Positions 17,385 through 25,067 of a DNA stretch of 64,000 bases are shown here, piece by piece. Source of the DNA: Thermococcus alcaliphilus (GTDB lineage Archaea > Methanobacteriota_B > Thermococci > Thermococcales > Thermococcaceae); contig NZ_JAMXLV010000021.1 in assembly GCF_024054535.1 (NCBI RefSeq), positions 186,001 through 250,000 of the forward strand, read 5' to 3'. Numbering within the stretch: position 1 is the stretch's first letter; each line of letters starts with the position of its first letter. The notes below the pieces were generated by a model. It was not told the origin of the DNA and made no database searches. It worked only from the letters and a program-made list of their open reading frames with translations. Position numbers and translations under genes: made by a program.

Positions 17385-18617
17385 ATGAAAAGAAAAGGCA
17401 TTCTCATAATTCTCGATGGACTTGGAGACAGACCCGTAAAAGAACTTGATGGGAAAACTCCTCTTGAGTACGCAAAAACTCCAAACATGGATAAGCTCGC
17501 AAAGATCGGAATTCTCGGGCAGCAAGACCCCATAGCCCCGGGTAAACCTGCGGGAAGCGACACAGCGCATCTGGCAATCTTCGGTTATGATCCATATCAA
17601 ACCTACAGAGGAAGGGGCTTCTTTGAAGCCCTAGGGGTGGGATTAGACCTAGATGAGGACGACTTGGCATTTAGAGTTAACTTTGCCACAATCGAGAACG
17701 GAATAATAACCGACAGGAGAGCTGGAAGAATAAGCACGGAAGAGGCTCATGAGCTTGCAAAGGCAATTCAGGAGAACGTTAAAATACCAGTAGAGTTCGT
17801 ATTTGTCGGAGCAACAGGTCACAGAGCGGTTCTCGTGCTCAAAGGCATGGCCAAGGGATACAAGGTTGGAGAAAACGACCCTCATGAAGCTGGAAAGCCA
17901 CCACACAAATTTGAGTATGCCGATGAGGATAGCAAAAAAGTTGCGGAAATTTTAGAAGAATTTGTGCAGAAAGCGCATGAAGTTCTTGAGAAGCACCCGA
18001 TAAACGAAAAGCGCAGAAAGGAAGGTAAGCCAGTGGCAAATTATCTCCTTATTCGCGGTGCTGGAACCTATCCAAACATCCCAATGAAGTTCACCGAGGA
18101 GTGGAAGGTAAAGGCTGCTGCCGTTGTTGCAACTGCCTTAGTTAAAGGTGTTGCAAGGGCTATAGGCTTCGACGTTTACACTCCCGAAGGAGCCACGGGT
18201 GAGTACAACACCGACCCAATGGCCAAGGCAAAGAAAGTCGTTGAGCTCCTAAATGACTACGACTTTGTGTTCCTCCACTTTAAACCAACCGATGCAGCTG
18301 GGCACGATAACAACCCCATGAAAAAGGTGGAAATGATTGAAAAAGCCGATGAGATGATAGGATACATAATTGACAACATAGACTTTGAAAATACGGTAAT
18401 AGCAATCACTGGAGACCACTCAACCCCATGTGAAGTCAAAAACCACAGCGGTGATCCGGTTCCGTTGCTCATAGCCGGTGGAGGAGTTAGAGCAGATTAC
18501 ACAGAGAGCTTTGGCGAAAGAGAGTGCATGCGCGGAGGAATAGGAAGGGTCAGAGGAAAATACATAGTGCCAATGATGATGGACTTAATGGGGAGAACTG
18601 AAAAGTTTGGAGCTTAG
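17385..18617 (+). CDS. apgM: 2,3-bisphosphoglycerate-independent phosphoglycerate mutase, archaeal type
   Basis: Interconverts 3- and 2-phosphoglycerate in glycolysis and gluconeogenesis. Alkaline-phosphatase-superfamily metal site: ILDGLGD (about residues 9-15), nucleophile Ser in AGSDTAHL (about 57-64), HFKPTDAAGHDN (about 302-313), and ITGDHSTP (about 345-352). 410 residues is standard for archaeal aPGAM. ATG preceded by AGGTGGTAGG; TATA-like TTTTTAATTC about 45 bp upstream. Monocistronic. Confidence 0.96.
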   Translation: MKRKGILIILDGLGDRPVKELDGKTPLEYAKTPNMDKLAKIGILGQQDPIAPGKPAGSDTAHLAIFGYDPYQTYRGRGFFEALGVGLDLDEDDLAFRVNFATIENGIITDRRAGRISTEEAHELAKAIQENVKIPVEFVFVGATGHRAVLVLKGMAKGYKVGENDPHEAGKPPHKFEYADEDSKKVAEILEEFVQKAHEVLEKHPINEKRRKEGKPVANYLLIRGAGTYPNIPMKFTEEWKVKAAAVVATALVKGVARAIGFDVYTPEGATGEYNTDPMAKAKKVVELLNDYDFVFLHFKPTDAAGHDNNPMKKVEMIEKADEMIGYIIDNIDFENTVIAITGDHSTPCEVKNHSGDPVPLLIAGGGVRADYTESFGERECMRGGIGRVRGKYIVPMMMDLMGRTEKFGA

Positions 18618-18632
18618 CTTCCTTTCCTTACC

Positions 18633-19334
18633 TTATTTAAGATCTATTGTCTCAAATGAATCCGTTGTTAAGTCTACAATAAGCAACTTATTGGTTAGGC
18701 ACTCTCCACAATGAGTTATGATCTTTACGACCTCCGCTGCTTCTATGGTACCGATAATCCCTGCAAGTGGACCGAACATTGGTGTTTTTTCCATCTTTGC
18801 TTCATCAAGCCCTGAAAATAGCTCCTCTAAATTCTGGGTTTTTCCTGGAATGATGGTAGTAACCTCTCCGTAAAGCCCCTTGATGCCACCGTGTACTAGG
18901 GGGATTTTTGCTTTTTGACAGTATTTATCTATGATATATCGAGTGTGAAAATTGTCTAAGCAGTCAACAACCACATCAACTCCCTCTAGCACTTCTGCTA
19001 CATTTTCTTCTGATAATTTTTCCTCAAAGACCTCTACTTTTATGGTTGGATTAAATCGTTCAAGTTTCCATTTTGCAGAATTCACTTTGGAATTCTTTCC
19101 AACATCTTCTTCCCAATGGAGTATTTGACGATCCAAATTGCTAAGTTCAGGTTTTTCGTAATCGATGAGAAGAAGGGTTCCCACACCAGCACCGGCTAAA
19201 TAGTACGCCACAGGGCACCCTAATCCTCCAAGACCCACAACAGCAACCTTTGCAGATTTGAGCTTTTCTTGGTTCTCAATTCCATACAATTTGATCTCCC
19301 TATCCTGTCTTTTGATCTCATGATCTGTGAGCAT
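18633..19334 (-). CDS. E1-like adenylyltransferase (ThiF/MoeB/HesA family)
   Basis: ATP-dependent enzyme that adenylates the C-terminal glycine of a ubiquitin-like sulfur carrier. Visible: Rossmann GLGGLGCPVAYYLAGAG (about 34-50), the RQILHWEEDVG segment with the catalytic Arg, and VVDCLDNFHTRY (about 122-133). The two paired CxxC zinc motifs of classical MoeB/ThiF are not present; only HCGEC near residue 208 remains. At 233 residues it is a short form. RBS GGGGGTGG before ATG. Partner could be a MoaD/SAMP-like protein elsewhere; sulfur carrier not in this window. moaC is 27 kb away. Confidence 0.9.
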   Translation of the reverse strand: MLTDHEIKRQDREIKLYGIENQEKLKSAKVAVVGLGGLGCPVAYYLAGAGVGTLLLIDYEKPELSNLDRQILHWEEDVGKNSKVNSAKWKLERFNPTIKVEVFEEKLSEENVAEVLEGVDVVVDCLDNFHTRYIIDKYCQKAKIPLVHGGIKGLYGEVTTIIPGKTQNLEELFSGLDEAKMEKTPMFGPLAGIIGTIEAAEVVKIITHCGECLTNKLLIVDLTTDSFETIDLK

Positions 19335-19516
19335 AAAACCACCCCCATATCTTTGGCCTGATTACTAACTTTTTTGATATATAAAAACAATAAACTTGAT
19401 TTACATCAATTATTTTTGTTTATGGTCTCATAGTATATAAAATATTGCTTCGTCATTTGTAAGCATGTTCACCACTGTGCTAAAAACCCTAGAAAATAAA
19501 AGGTCAAATATAATAC

Positions 19517-20476
19517 TCAGATATTCCTAAGAGCCTCTATTAGTTTGTCATTTTCCTCTTTTTTTCGAATGCTGAATCTTATGTAGCCAGGCAATCCAAA
19601 ACTTGAGCAGTCTCTAACGAGTATTCTCTTCTCCACAAGCTTCTCAACCGTGGTTTTTGCATCTCCAACGTATTTGATGAAGAAGTTTGCATCGCTTTTT
19701 ACGTTTAATTCACGTTCTACTCGCTCTTTTTCTTTCCAGATTAGTGGCATTGTTCGTTTTAAGTGTTCAAATTCATCCGCTATGACAAACTCTAAAAACG
19801 CATAGCCAAGGGACCCAATGCTCCAAGGCATTCTTACACTTTTGAAGGCCTCCTCAAACCCAACAACATAGCCAACTCTAACCCCCGGCAAGCCATAGCT
19901 CTTTGTAAATGTTCTCAGCTTTACTATGTTTTCACTTTCGGGACTTTCTGCATCTTTCACGAAATCTATAAAAGCCTCATCTAGAACGAGAAGTGAATTT
20001 TCATCCTCCACTGCTTGGATTAAGGGTTTAAGCTCTTTCACCCCATAGAATTTCCCATCAGGGTTGTTGGGATTGCAGAAGAAGATAATACTACCTTTAT
20101 CAACTTTCTCAGCCATTGTTCTTGGATCATTTGGAGTCTTTATGATCTCAGCCCCAAAAATTTTTGCAATTCTCTCGTATTCTCCGTAGGTGTGCTCTGG
20201 AATGATCACTTTTCTTTTTTCTTTCATTGCGAGGATGCCAACTAGATATAAAGCTTCGGTTATTCCAGCCGTGACCGTTAATGGTTCCCCCACAATGTTC
20301 GAAAGTTCTTCTTCAAGCCCTTCCCAGTAGAGGTAGCGATTGCTTAGGGCTTTAGCACGCTCAACCATCTCATCTATCCATTCTGGAAGATAGGGGTTCA
20401 ATGAGGCTGAAAAGTCCAACAATCCCTCCCTTCTAGCGCCTCCATGCTGAGCGTTAAATTTAACAGGCTTAAGCAT
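19517..20476 (-). CDS. PLP enzyme, CobD-like (threonine-phosphate decarboxylase / HisC family)
   Basis: Fold-type I PLP enzyme of the HisC/CobD group. Visible: LDFSASLNPYLP near the N-terminus, the FCNPNNPDGK cofactor loop (about 155-164), VLDEAFIDF (about 190-198) and the Schiff-base Lys in RTFTKSYGLPGVRVG (about 216-230). Because its ATG directly follows cbiB, whose final codons (tgg agg tgg tag) also serve as its GGAGGTGG ribosome site, it most likely makes aminopropanol phosphate from threonine phosphate for cobalamin. A HisC-type aminotransferase role cannot be excluded by sequence. The frame extends to 20530, but the 20476 ATG is the supported start (319 residues). Confidence 0.88.
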   Translation of the reverse strand: MLKPVKFNAQHGGARREGLLDFSASLNPYLPEWIDEMVERAKALSNRYLYWEGLEEELSNIVGEPLTVTAGITEALYLVGILAMKEKRKVIIPEHTYGEYERIAKIFGAEIIKTPNDPRTMAEKVDKGSIIFFCNPNNPDGKFYGVKELKPLIQAVEDENSLLVLDEAFIDFVKDAESPESENIVKLRTFTKSYGLPGVRVGYVVGFEEAFKSVRMPWSIGSLGYAFLEFVIADEFEHLKRTMPLIWKEKERVERELNVKSDANFFIKYVGDAKTTVEKLVEKRILVRDCSSFGLPGYIRFSIRKKEENDKLIEALRNI

Positions 20477-20477
20477 T

Positions 20478-21338
20478 CTACCACCTCCACATAACCAAAG
20501 CAGATATAAGTATCCATTCACCCACAACAATCCAGTAGATTCTAAGAGCTCGTTTTATATCCTCAAGTTCTGGTGCTTTGCCATCAAAATGGTATGCCCC
20601 GTATTTCTCAAGCCAGACTCCTAAAACGGCGCTCATTGCCGCAATCGGTTTATCCCCATTTATTTTGAATTTGGCCTTTTTATAATGAGACACTACTTTT
20701 CTAGGGCCGAAAGGAAGAAACAAAAGAACGGTAAAACGTGCAGGAATAAAGTTTACAAGGTCGTCCATTCTAGCCGCAAACTTTCCAAAAAACTCGTATC
20801 TCTCATTCCTATATCCAATCATGGCATCGAGAGTGTTTATGGCTCTATACACCAATGCCCCGCTTAACCCAAAGAGGAGAAAATAGAAAATTGGAGCAAC
20901 CACACTATCCACGATGTTCTCGGCGAGGCTTTCGATTGCTGCTGAGTTAAGATGATACCTATCTAGGCTTTTCACATCTCTGCTCACAATCAAACCAACG
21001 TACTTTCGCTGTTCTTCGATGTCTTCCCTTATGGTGTTCTTTACATGCCAGGCAAGGCTTTTTATAGCAAAGGAGGTCTTTAAAAGGTAAGCACCCAAGG
21101 CAATGCTAAGCCATCTAGGCAAAAAGTACGGAAGTTTTGAAAGGAAAAAGGCAAAGCCAATCACAGCCATCGCCCCTAAAGACCCTATAACAAGGTCTAG
21201 AGCTGGGCTTCTCCTTCTGTAGTGTTTATCAAAAAATTCAATGAGCTTGCCAAACCACACTACAGGGTGAATTAAGGCGGGTGGTTCTCCTATCACCAAA
21301 TCCAACACCAACGCAAGGAGAAAGATTATCGGCTTCAT
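20478..21338 (-). CDS. cbiB: Adenosylcobinamide-phosphate synthase CbiB
   Basis: Integral membrane amide ligase that attaches aminopropanol phosphate to cobyric acid. 286 residues with about five hydrophobic segments; family signature [18 protein letters not shown] (about 13-30), [10 protein letters not shown] (about 119-128) and [14 protein letters not shown] (about 136-149), DAMIGYRN (about 171-178). No GGTG site is visible; the TATA-like GATAAAATATCC (minus strand, about 21357-21368) is about 25 bp upstream of the ATG, so translation is probably leaderless. Heads the operon with the CobD-like gene. Confidence 0.94.
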   Translation of the reverse strand: MKPIIFLLALVLDLVIGEPPALIHPVVWFGKLIEFFDKHYRRRSPALDLVIGSLGAMAVIGFAFFLSKLPYFLPRWLSIALGAYLLKTSFAIKSLAWHVKNTIREDIEEQRKYVGLIVSRDVKSLDRYHLNSAAIESLAENIVDSVVAPIFYFLLFGLSGALVYRAINTLDAMIGYRNERYEFFGKFAARMDDLVNFIPARFTVLLFLPFGPRKVVSHYKKAKFKINGDKPIAAMSAVLGVWLEKYGAYHFDGKAPELEDIKRALRIYWIVVGEWILISALVMWRW

Positions 21339-21355
21339 TTCGGCATCAACAGTGT

Positions 21356-21370
21356 TGGATATTTTATCCT
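21356..21370. promoter_or_regulatory. Cob-type palindrome variant at cbiB promoter
   Basis: TGGATATTTTATCCT matches the btuF/cobT operator-like sequence TGGATAATTTGTCCA at 12 of 15 positions. It coincides with the likely TATA box of cbiB, so part of the match may simply reflect TATA composition. Confidence 0.35.
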
Positions 21371-21446
21371 TTTAACTCTTTCCGGAGCTCAATTTAGGGA
21401 GAACTAGAATTATCAAAAAACTTTGATGGCAATATTTTGCCACGTT

Positions 21447-22202
21447 TCAAAATACTCTGCCATGAATTGAGACAAATGCCTTTCTTATTTCTTCATACTC
21501 TTCAAGAATCTCCTCGTTTGGTTCTTTTATTCCTCTCCTAACGTACCAGGCTGGATGTTTAAGGTAAATTGCATCAAGGCCAAGCTTTTTCAGGGCTTTC
21601 TGAGCGGTTCTGCCGACGGCAAAAATGGCTTTAGGCTTGAGGATATCGAGCTCCCTCTCCAAAAGCCCTAGCTCCTTTTCCCCAAATCCTTTCAGCTTGT
21701 TTTCCGGAGGATTGCACTTAACAACATTGGTGATGTACACAAAATCCGGGTTTATGCCGAGGGAGAAAAGCGTTTTCCTAAGAAGCATTCCCGAGGCATC
21801 TCTGTAGAAGCATATTCCCGTTAATCCGCACCCTTTTCTACCCGGCGCTTCACCTACCAAGGCAATTTTTGAACCAACCCATCCGTTTGCAAAGGGTAAG
21901 CCCTCAAAGGCTTTTATTTTCATCTGGTATTCATAGTTTCCTCTACTGCAGAACCTCAAGGGAGATCTAAGGAATTCATGATAGAGTTTCACAAGCTCGT
22001 GGGCCTTTTTCTCATCCTTCTCATCTTTGACCAGAAACCTTTCCTTCGGGTTGTAGAGGGTTTTAGCATAAACCCCATAGGTTTTTTCATCCAGAGAAAG
22101 AAGGTCTCTCCACGTCTTTAAGAATAGCGGCATAGTTTTGAAGTTTTTTGGATTTATATAAACTTCGCCAATCCTTTTAAGGCTCTCAAACCTCAGCAGC
22201 AT
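21447..22202 (-). CDS. Uracil-DNA glycosylase family protein
   Basis: UDG-superfamily base-excision enzyme. Motif 1 GEAPGRKGCG (catalytic loop), downstream YITNVVKCNPPENK, a central AVGRTAQKAL strand-helix and the C-terminal motif 2 HPAWYVRR. Cysteines at RFCSRG, KGCG, GICF and VKCN could ligate a 4Fe-4S cluster as in family 4/5 enzymes. The open frame reaches 22436, but the ATG at 22202 lies about 25 bp downstream of the TATA-like AATTATAAATCC (minus strand), indicating a leaderless 251-residue protein. Divergent from the gene at 22245. Confidence 0.9.
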   Translation of the reverse strand: MLLRFESLKRIGEVYINPKNFKTMPLFLKTWRDLLSLDEKTYGVYAKTLYNPKERFLVKDEKDEKKAHELVKLYHEFLRSPLRFCSRGNYEYQMKIKAFEGLPFANGWVGSKIALVGEAPGRKGCGLTGICFYRDASGMLLRKTLFSLGINPDFVYITNVVKCNPPENKLKGFGEKELGLLERELDILKPKAIFAVGRTAQKALKKLGLDAIYLKHPAWYVRRGIKEPNEEILEEYEEIRKAFVSIHGRVF

Positions 22203-22204
22203 AA

Positions 22205-22219
22205 AGGATAAAATGTCCA
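22205..22219. promoter_or_regulatory. Cob-type palindrome variant between UDG and cobZ operon
   Basis: AGGATAAAATGTCCA matches TGGATAATTTGTCCA at 12 of 15 positions and has inverted-repeat ends. It lies between the TATA box and start of the UDG gene on one strand and in the promoter of the 22245-dph6-cobZ operon on the other. Confidence 0.4.
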
Positions 22220-22244
22220 ATGGATTTATAATTTTGGTGGTGGC

Positions 22245-22484
22245 ATGGAGACAAAATTTTGTGAGGGAATAATTGTAAAAGGAAAAAGCCCACAGGAAAG
22301 CTACGCCCTCCACTTCTGGAAGGCTCCATGGAAAAAGGGATTTGAAGGGGCAATTAGCGGGACTGTAAAAGCTTATCCCTGGCTCTGCCTTAACTGTGGT
22401 GCAATAATTCCTTACGTGGAGGAGGCAGAGCTTCAAAAAGTCAAAGAGGAATACGAAGAGGCAAAGCTGGAGGGAAGGCTTTGA
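22245..22484 (+). CDS. Small zinc-knuckle-like protein
   Basis: A 79-residue protein with Cys at residue 6 and a CLNCG knuckle at about 48-52 (the cysteines could bind one zinc), an aromatic central part (HFWKAPWKKGFEG) and a charged C-terminal helix. I do not know a named function. Strong GGTGGTGG site three bases before the ATG. It is the first of three overlapping genes (with the PP-loop enzyme and cobZ): its stop codon overlaps the TTG start of the next gene (TTGA), which indicates translational coupling. Confidence 0.8.
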   Translation: METKFCEGIIVKGKSPQESYALHFWKAPWKKGFEGAISGTVKAYPWLCLNCGAIIPYVEEAELQKVKEEYEEAKLEGRL

Positions 22485-23125
22485 GGAGTGTAGCTTTTTT
22501 CTCAGGTGGAAAGGATGGATTATACGCTCTTTACCTTGCCGAAAAAAGAGGTATCAAAGTTCCCTATTTACTTGCTCTCAAGACTTCAATTGGACTATCT
22601 CCCCACTGGGAAAATTTTGATGCCCTTAAGATCATTGCAAATGCCATGGGGAAAACTCTCCTTACCTTTGACATGGCAGAAGGAGGAGATTCTTTAGCCA
22701 GATTCATAGCATCCCTTGAAGTTGATTATCTCATAGCAGGGGACATATTCCTAGAAGAACACCTAAAGTGGATGGAGTGGCTTGCTGAAAAAGCCGGTGT
22801 TAAAAGCTTAGAACCCCTGTGGGGACGAAATACGCTTGAGCTAGCCGAAGAGATTCTTAATGCTGGCTTTGAATATGCAATAATTGCAGTAAATAAGGAA
22901 AAACTTGGAAAAGACTGGTTAGGATATAAGTTTTCCTCCCTGGAAGATTTAGATGTATTCTTAGACAAGAACCCCGCCGTAGATCCGCTCGGTGAAAGGG
23001 GAGAGTTCCACACGGTAACACTCTCCGGCCCACTCTTTAGGGAGCGTTTTAAGCTTGAAAAGCTTTCCATTGAGAAAAGCGAAAAGTATTGGTGGTTAAG
23101 GTTTAAGGTGATGAGGGATGATTGA
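22481..23125 (+). CDS. PP-loop ATPase, Dph6-like (diphthine-ammonia ligase family)
   Basis: An N-type ATP pyrophosphatase with FSGGKDGLYALYLA at residues about 7-20 (SGGKDG instead of the common SGGKDS), and the family E-rich C-terminal region GEFHTVTLSGPLF (about 174-186) typical of the MJ0570/Dph6 group, whose eukaryotic member amidates diphthine on EF-2. 214 residues. The only in-frame start at the overlap is TTG 22481, with GGAGGG 6 nt upstream. It overlaps both neighbours, linking it with cobZ. Diphthamide role is from family knowledge; an amidotransferase role for corrinoids is a less likely alternative. Confidence 0.88.
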   Translation: MRSVAFFSGGKDGLYALYLAEKRGIKVPYLLALKTSIGLSPHWENFDALKIIANAMGKTLLTFDMAEGGDSLARFIASLEVDYLIAGDIFLEEHLKWMEWLAEKAGVKSLEPLWGRNTLELAEEILNAGFEYAIIAVNKEKLGKDWLGYKFSSLEDLDVFLDKNPAVDPLGERGEFHTVTLSGPLFRERFKLEKLSIEKSEKYWWLRFKVMRDD

Positions 23126-23552
23126 AAAGCTTAATTCCAAGGGAATAACCCTTGAAAAAATGCTCGATACCGCTCTGGAGCTCTACATCGGGGAAGAGAG
23201 AGAAAAGGTCAAAGAAAAACTCAAGGAAATCATGCACCACTATCTAAACGATATAAATATCCAAGCACTTTTGACAGCTGCTCTGCTCTTGGAGGAGAGC
23301 TTTGAAGTTGAAGGTGATCCCGTAAACCTAGTTGCCGATGAGCTCATCGGGATTAACATAGCTGAATATATTGGGGGCAAGATGGCACTCTTCAACTTCT
23401 TTTACTATGACACAAAAAAGCCCGGGATTTTAAAGGAGCTCCATCCTTTCCTGGACGATGCCATAGGAGGATTCATTGCCGGATGCATGACAAAAGTTTT
23501 CGAGCTCACTTCATCCGGGACTCCCAACGAAGGAAGAGAAAGAGGAATATAA
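23118..23552 (+). CDS. cobZ: Alpha-ribazole-phosphate phosphatase CobZ (PgpA-related)
   Basis: Removes the phosphate from alpha-ribazole phosphate or adenosylcobalamin phosphate, the last step of nucleotide-loop assembly in archaea that lack CobC. The 144-residue protein has the PgpA-related pattern: N-terminal helical LNSKGITLEKMLDTALELY, acidic NLVADELIGINIAEYIGG (about 73-90) and DDAIGGFIAGCM (about 112-123). Standing 183 bp before cobS supports cobZ over phosphatidylglycerophosphatase. It overlaps the Dph6-like gene by 8 nt. Confidence 0.85.
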   Translation: MIEKLNSKGITLEKMLDTALELYIGEEREKVKEKLKEIMHHYLNDINIQALLTAALLLEESFEVEGDPVNLVADELIGINIAEYIGGKMALFNFFYYDTKKPGILKELHPFLDDAIGGFIAGCMTKVFELTSSGTPNEGRERGI

Positions 23553-23670
23553 AGAAGATCGTGATGTAGTAACTCACGGCAAAAGGGAGTATACCCAGCA
23601 ACCCGAGAGTATATAAGAAGGTCAAAATCAAAACCAAGACAAGCAATTTTCGATAGCGTTCCTTTTTCAT
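23506..23670 (-). CDS. Small two-helix membrane protein
   Basis: An antisense frame of 54 codons, too short for usual gene-length cutoffs. The predicted product starts MKKERYRK, has a first hydrophobic helix (about residues 9-28), a turn with GILPFAVSYY, and a second helix rich in Phe, Ile and Leu (about 36-47), and ends in RWESRMK, giving positive charge at both ends. A TATA-like GCTTAAAAAG (minus strand, about 23692-23701) lies about 26 bp upstream of the ATG, the spacing of a leaderless gene. Its last 47 nt overlap the end of cobZ. It is divergent from cobS. No function is known; proof needs conservation or transcript data. Confidence 0.55.
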   Translation of the reverse strand: MKKERYRKLLVLVLILTFLYTLGLLGILPFAVSYYITIFFIFLFLFLRWESRMK

Positions 23671-23711
23671 GGATGGCACTTAGAGGCAGACTTTTTAAGC
23701 TTTCTTGCAAT

Positions 23712-23726
23712 TGGATTAATTAGCCA
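23712..23726. promoter_or_regulatory. Cob-type palindrome variant at cobS promoter
   Basis: TGGATTAATTAGCCA matches TGGATAATTTGTCCA at 11 of 15 positions with the same 15-bp length and the same TGG...CCA ends. It covers the expected transcription start of cobS, immediately before its AGGTGG ribosome site. Confidence 0.35.
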
Positions 23727-23735
23727 GGTGGTTGC

Positions 23736-24434
23736 ATGAGAAACATCATCCCCTTCATGACAAGAATCCCAATAAGGGGAGACTTCGAAAAAGCCAGGAA
23801 TGAGATATGGACCTTTCCTCTGCTTGCTACCCTTACTTCCTCTCTGCCCACCCTGATTTTATACCTTGACCTTCCTATGAAAAACATCTTAGCAATTCTC
23901 TCGCTTTACTCCACAATAGGCCTACTCCACTTGGACGGGCTAGCCGATTGGGCCGATGGAATTATGGTTAAAGGAGACAGAGAAAGGAAAATTAAAGCCA
24001 TGAAAGATCTAAACACGGGTATAGCTGGAATTTTTGCTGTTGTAATGGTACTTTTTGTTCAGATATACTCTCTAAACTATCTCCCATTTTATGCAATATT
24101 TCTAGCTGAGCTGAACTCAAAGTATGCAATGCTCCTTGCTTTAGCCACCAAAAAACCACTTGGATCAGGATTAGGATGGTATTTTATGGAAAAGATGAAC
24201 AAAAGGCAATTGGCTGTTGGCACCTTGTTATACTCGATCCTCATCTTCCCTATAGGATTTTATAACCCAAAGGCCATTTTTTCAGTTGTTGGACTTTTGG
24301 TTAGTGCATACGTCATGAAGGTTAGTATAGACAATTTCGGAGGTTTAAATGGGGACTGCATTGGAGCAATAGCGGAGATAACAAGAGCCGGAACACTTTT
24401 ACTTATGGCTTTTGTATTTATGCTATTGGAATGA
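23736..24434 (+). CDS. cobS: Adenosylcobinamide-GDP ribazoletransferase CobS
   Basis: Integral membrane cobalamin synthase that joins adenosylcobinamide-GDP with alpha-ribazole (phosphate). 232 residues with about six hydrophobic segments; signature [14 protein letters not shown] (about 64-77) with the metal-binding Asp residues, followed by [15 protein letters not shown], and [16 protein letters not shown] (about 205-220). ATG preceded by AGGTGG at 4 nt. The TATA-like CTTTTTAAGCTTT (about 23689-23701) is shared, on opposite strands, with the small membrane gene. Confidence 0.94.
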   Translation: MRNIIPFMTRIPIRGDFEKARNEIWTFPLLATLTSSLPTLILYLDLPMKNILAILSLYSTIGLLHLDGLADWADGIMVKGDRERKIKAMKDLNTGIAGIFAVVMVLFVQIYSLNYLPFYAIFLAELNSKYAMLLALATKKPLGSGLGWYFMEKMNKRQLAVGTLLYSILIFPIGFYNPKAIFSVVGLLVSAYVMKVSIDNFGGLNGDCIGAIAEITRAGTLLLMAFVFMLLE

Positions 24435-24487
24435 AGCTGACGCATAAGTTTAAAAGTTTTCTGAACCAAATTCTATTCGGTGAGAAT

Positions 24488-24682
24488 ATGCAAGAGATCG
24501 AGAAGGTTCTCTCCAAACTTCCTCCCGAGCTTAAAAAGGAGGTTTTTGATTATGCAGAGTTCCTTCTTAAAAAATATCGGGAGAAAAAAAGAAAGGGATT
24601 CACGTTTTCATGGGAAGGCAAAGTTAAGTCGGAGTTTTCCTCAGTTGAACTTCAACACAAGGCTTTGGAGTGGAGGACCTGA
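24488..24682 (+). CDS. VapB-like antitoxin (DUF2281 type)
   Basis: A 64-residue protein with the DUF2281-like N-terminus LPPELKKEVFDYAEFLLKK and a C-terminal basic, Trp-containing tail that would wrap the toxin. The frame opens at 24431, but GGTGAGAAT precedes ATG 24488 at correct distance. A TATA-like AAGTTTAAAAG (about 24449-24459) suggests its own promoter. Its stop TGA overlaps the toxin ATG (TGATG). Confidence 0.82.
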   Translation: MQEIEKVLSKLPPELKKEVFDYAEFLLKKYREKKRKGFTFSWEGKVKSEFSSVELQHKALEWRT

Positions 24683-25062
24683 TGTTTCTTGTGGATACAA
24701 ATATTTTCTTGGAGATCCTTCTTGGTCAAAAGAAGAAAGAGGAGGCAAAGAAATTTCTTTCTGAGAATATTGATAGACTTTATATGACAGATTTTTCTCT
24801 GCACTCAATTGGAGTGATACTTTTCAAATTAAGAAAACCAGAAGTTTTTGAAGAATTCATAGAAGATGTTCTTCCAAATGTGGAGATTCTCTCTTTACCA
24901 GTAGAGAGCTATCCAGAACTCATTAGGATACATAAGACCCTCAATCTTGATTTCGACGATGCCTACCAGTGTGCTGTTGCAAACGTTTTTGATCTTACAG
25001 TAGTCACTATGGACGCGGATTTCACAAAAGCTTTGAATTATGTAAAAATCCTCTTTTTGTGA
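24682..25062 (+). CDS. VapC-like PIN-domain ribonuclease toxin
   Basis: A 126-residue PIN domain: LVDTNIFLEILL at the N-terminus (catalytic Asp about 5), LDFDDAYQCAVA (about 94-105) and VTMDADF (about 113-119) supply the remaining metal-binding acids. It would cleave RNA unless bound by the antitoxin encoded directly upstream; GGAGG sits inside the antitoxin end. ATG 24682 is preferred over GTG 24670. It overlaps the region of the cobY start, so it is embedded between two cobalamin genes. Confidence 0.88.
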   Translation: MFLVDTNIFLEILLGQKKKEEAKKFLSENIDRLYMTDFSLHSIGVILFKLRKPEVFEEFIEDVLPNVEILSLPVESYPELIRIHKTLNLDFDDAYQCAVANVFDLTVVTMDADFTKALNYVKILFL

Positions 25063-25067
25063 TAGCA

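Noticed and set aside
19335-19516. Possible gene in the gap between the ThiF-like and CobD-like genes.
   Set aside because: AT-rich 182 bp with TATA-like boxes only; no frame longer than a few codons with a start signal.
22203-22436. 78-codon N-terminal extension of the UDG gene.
   Set aside because: Antisense to the well-supported 79-residue gene at 22245; the leaderless ATG at 22202 is placed correctly after a TATA box.
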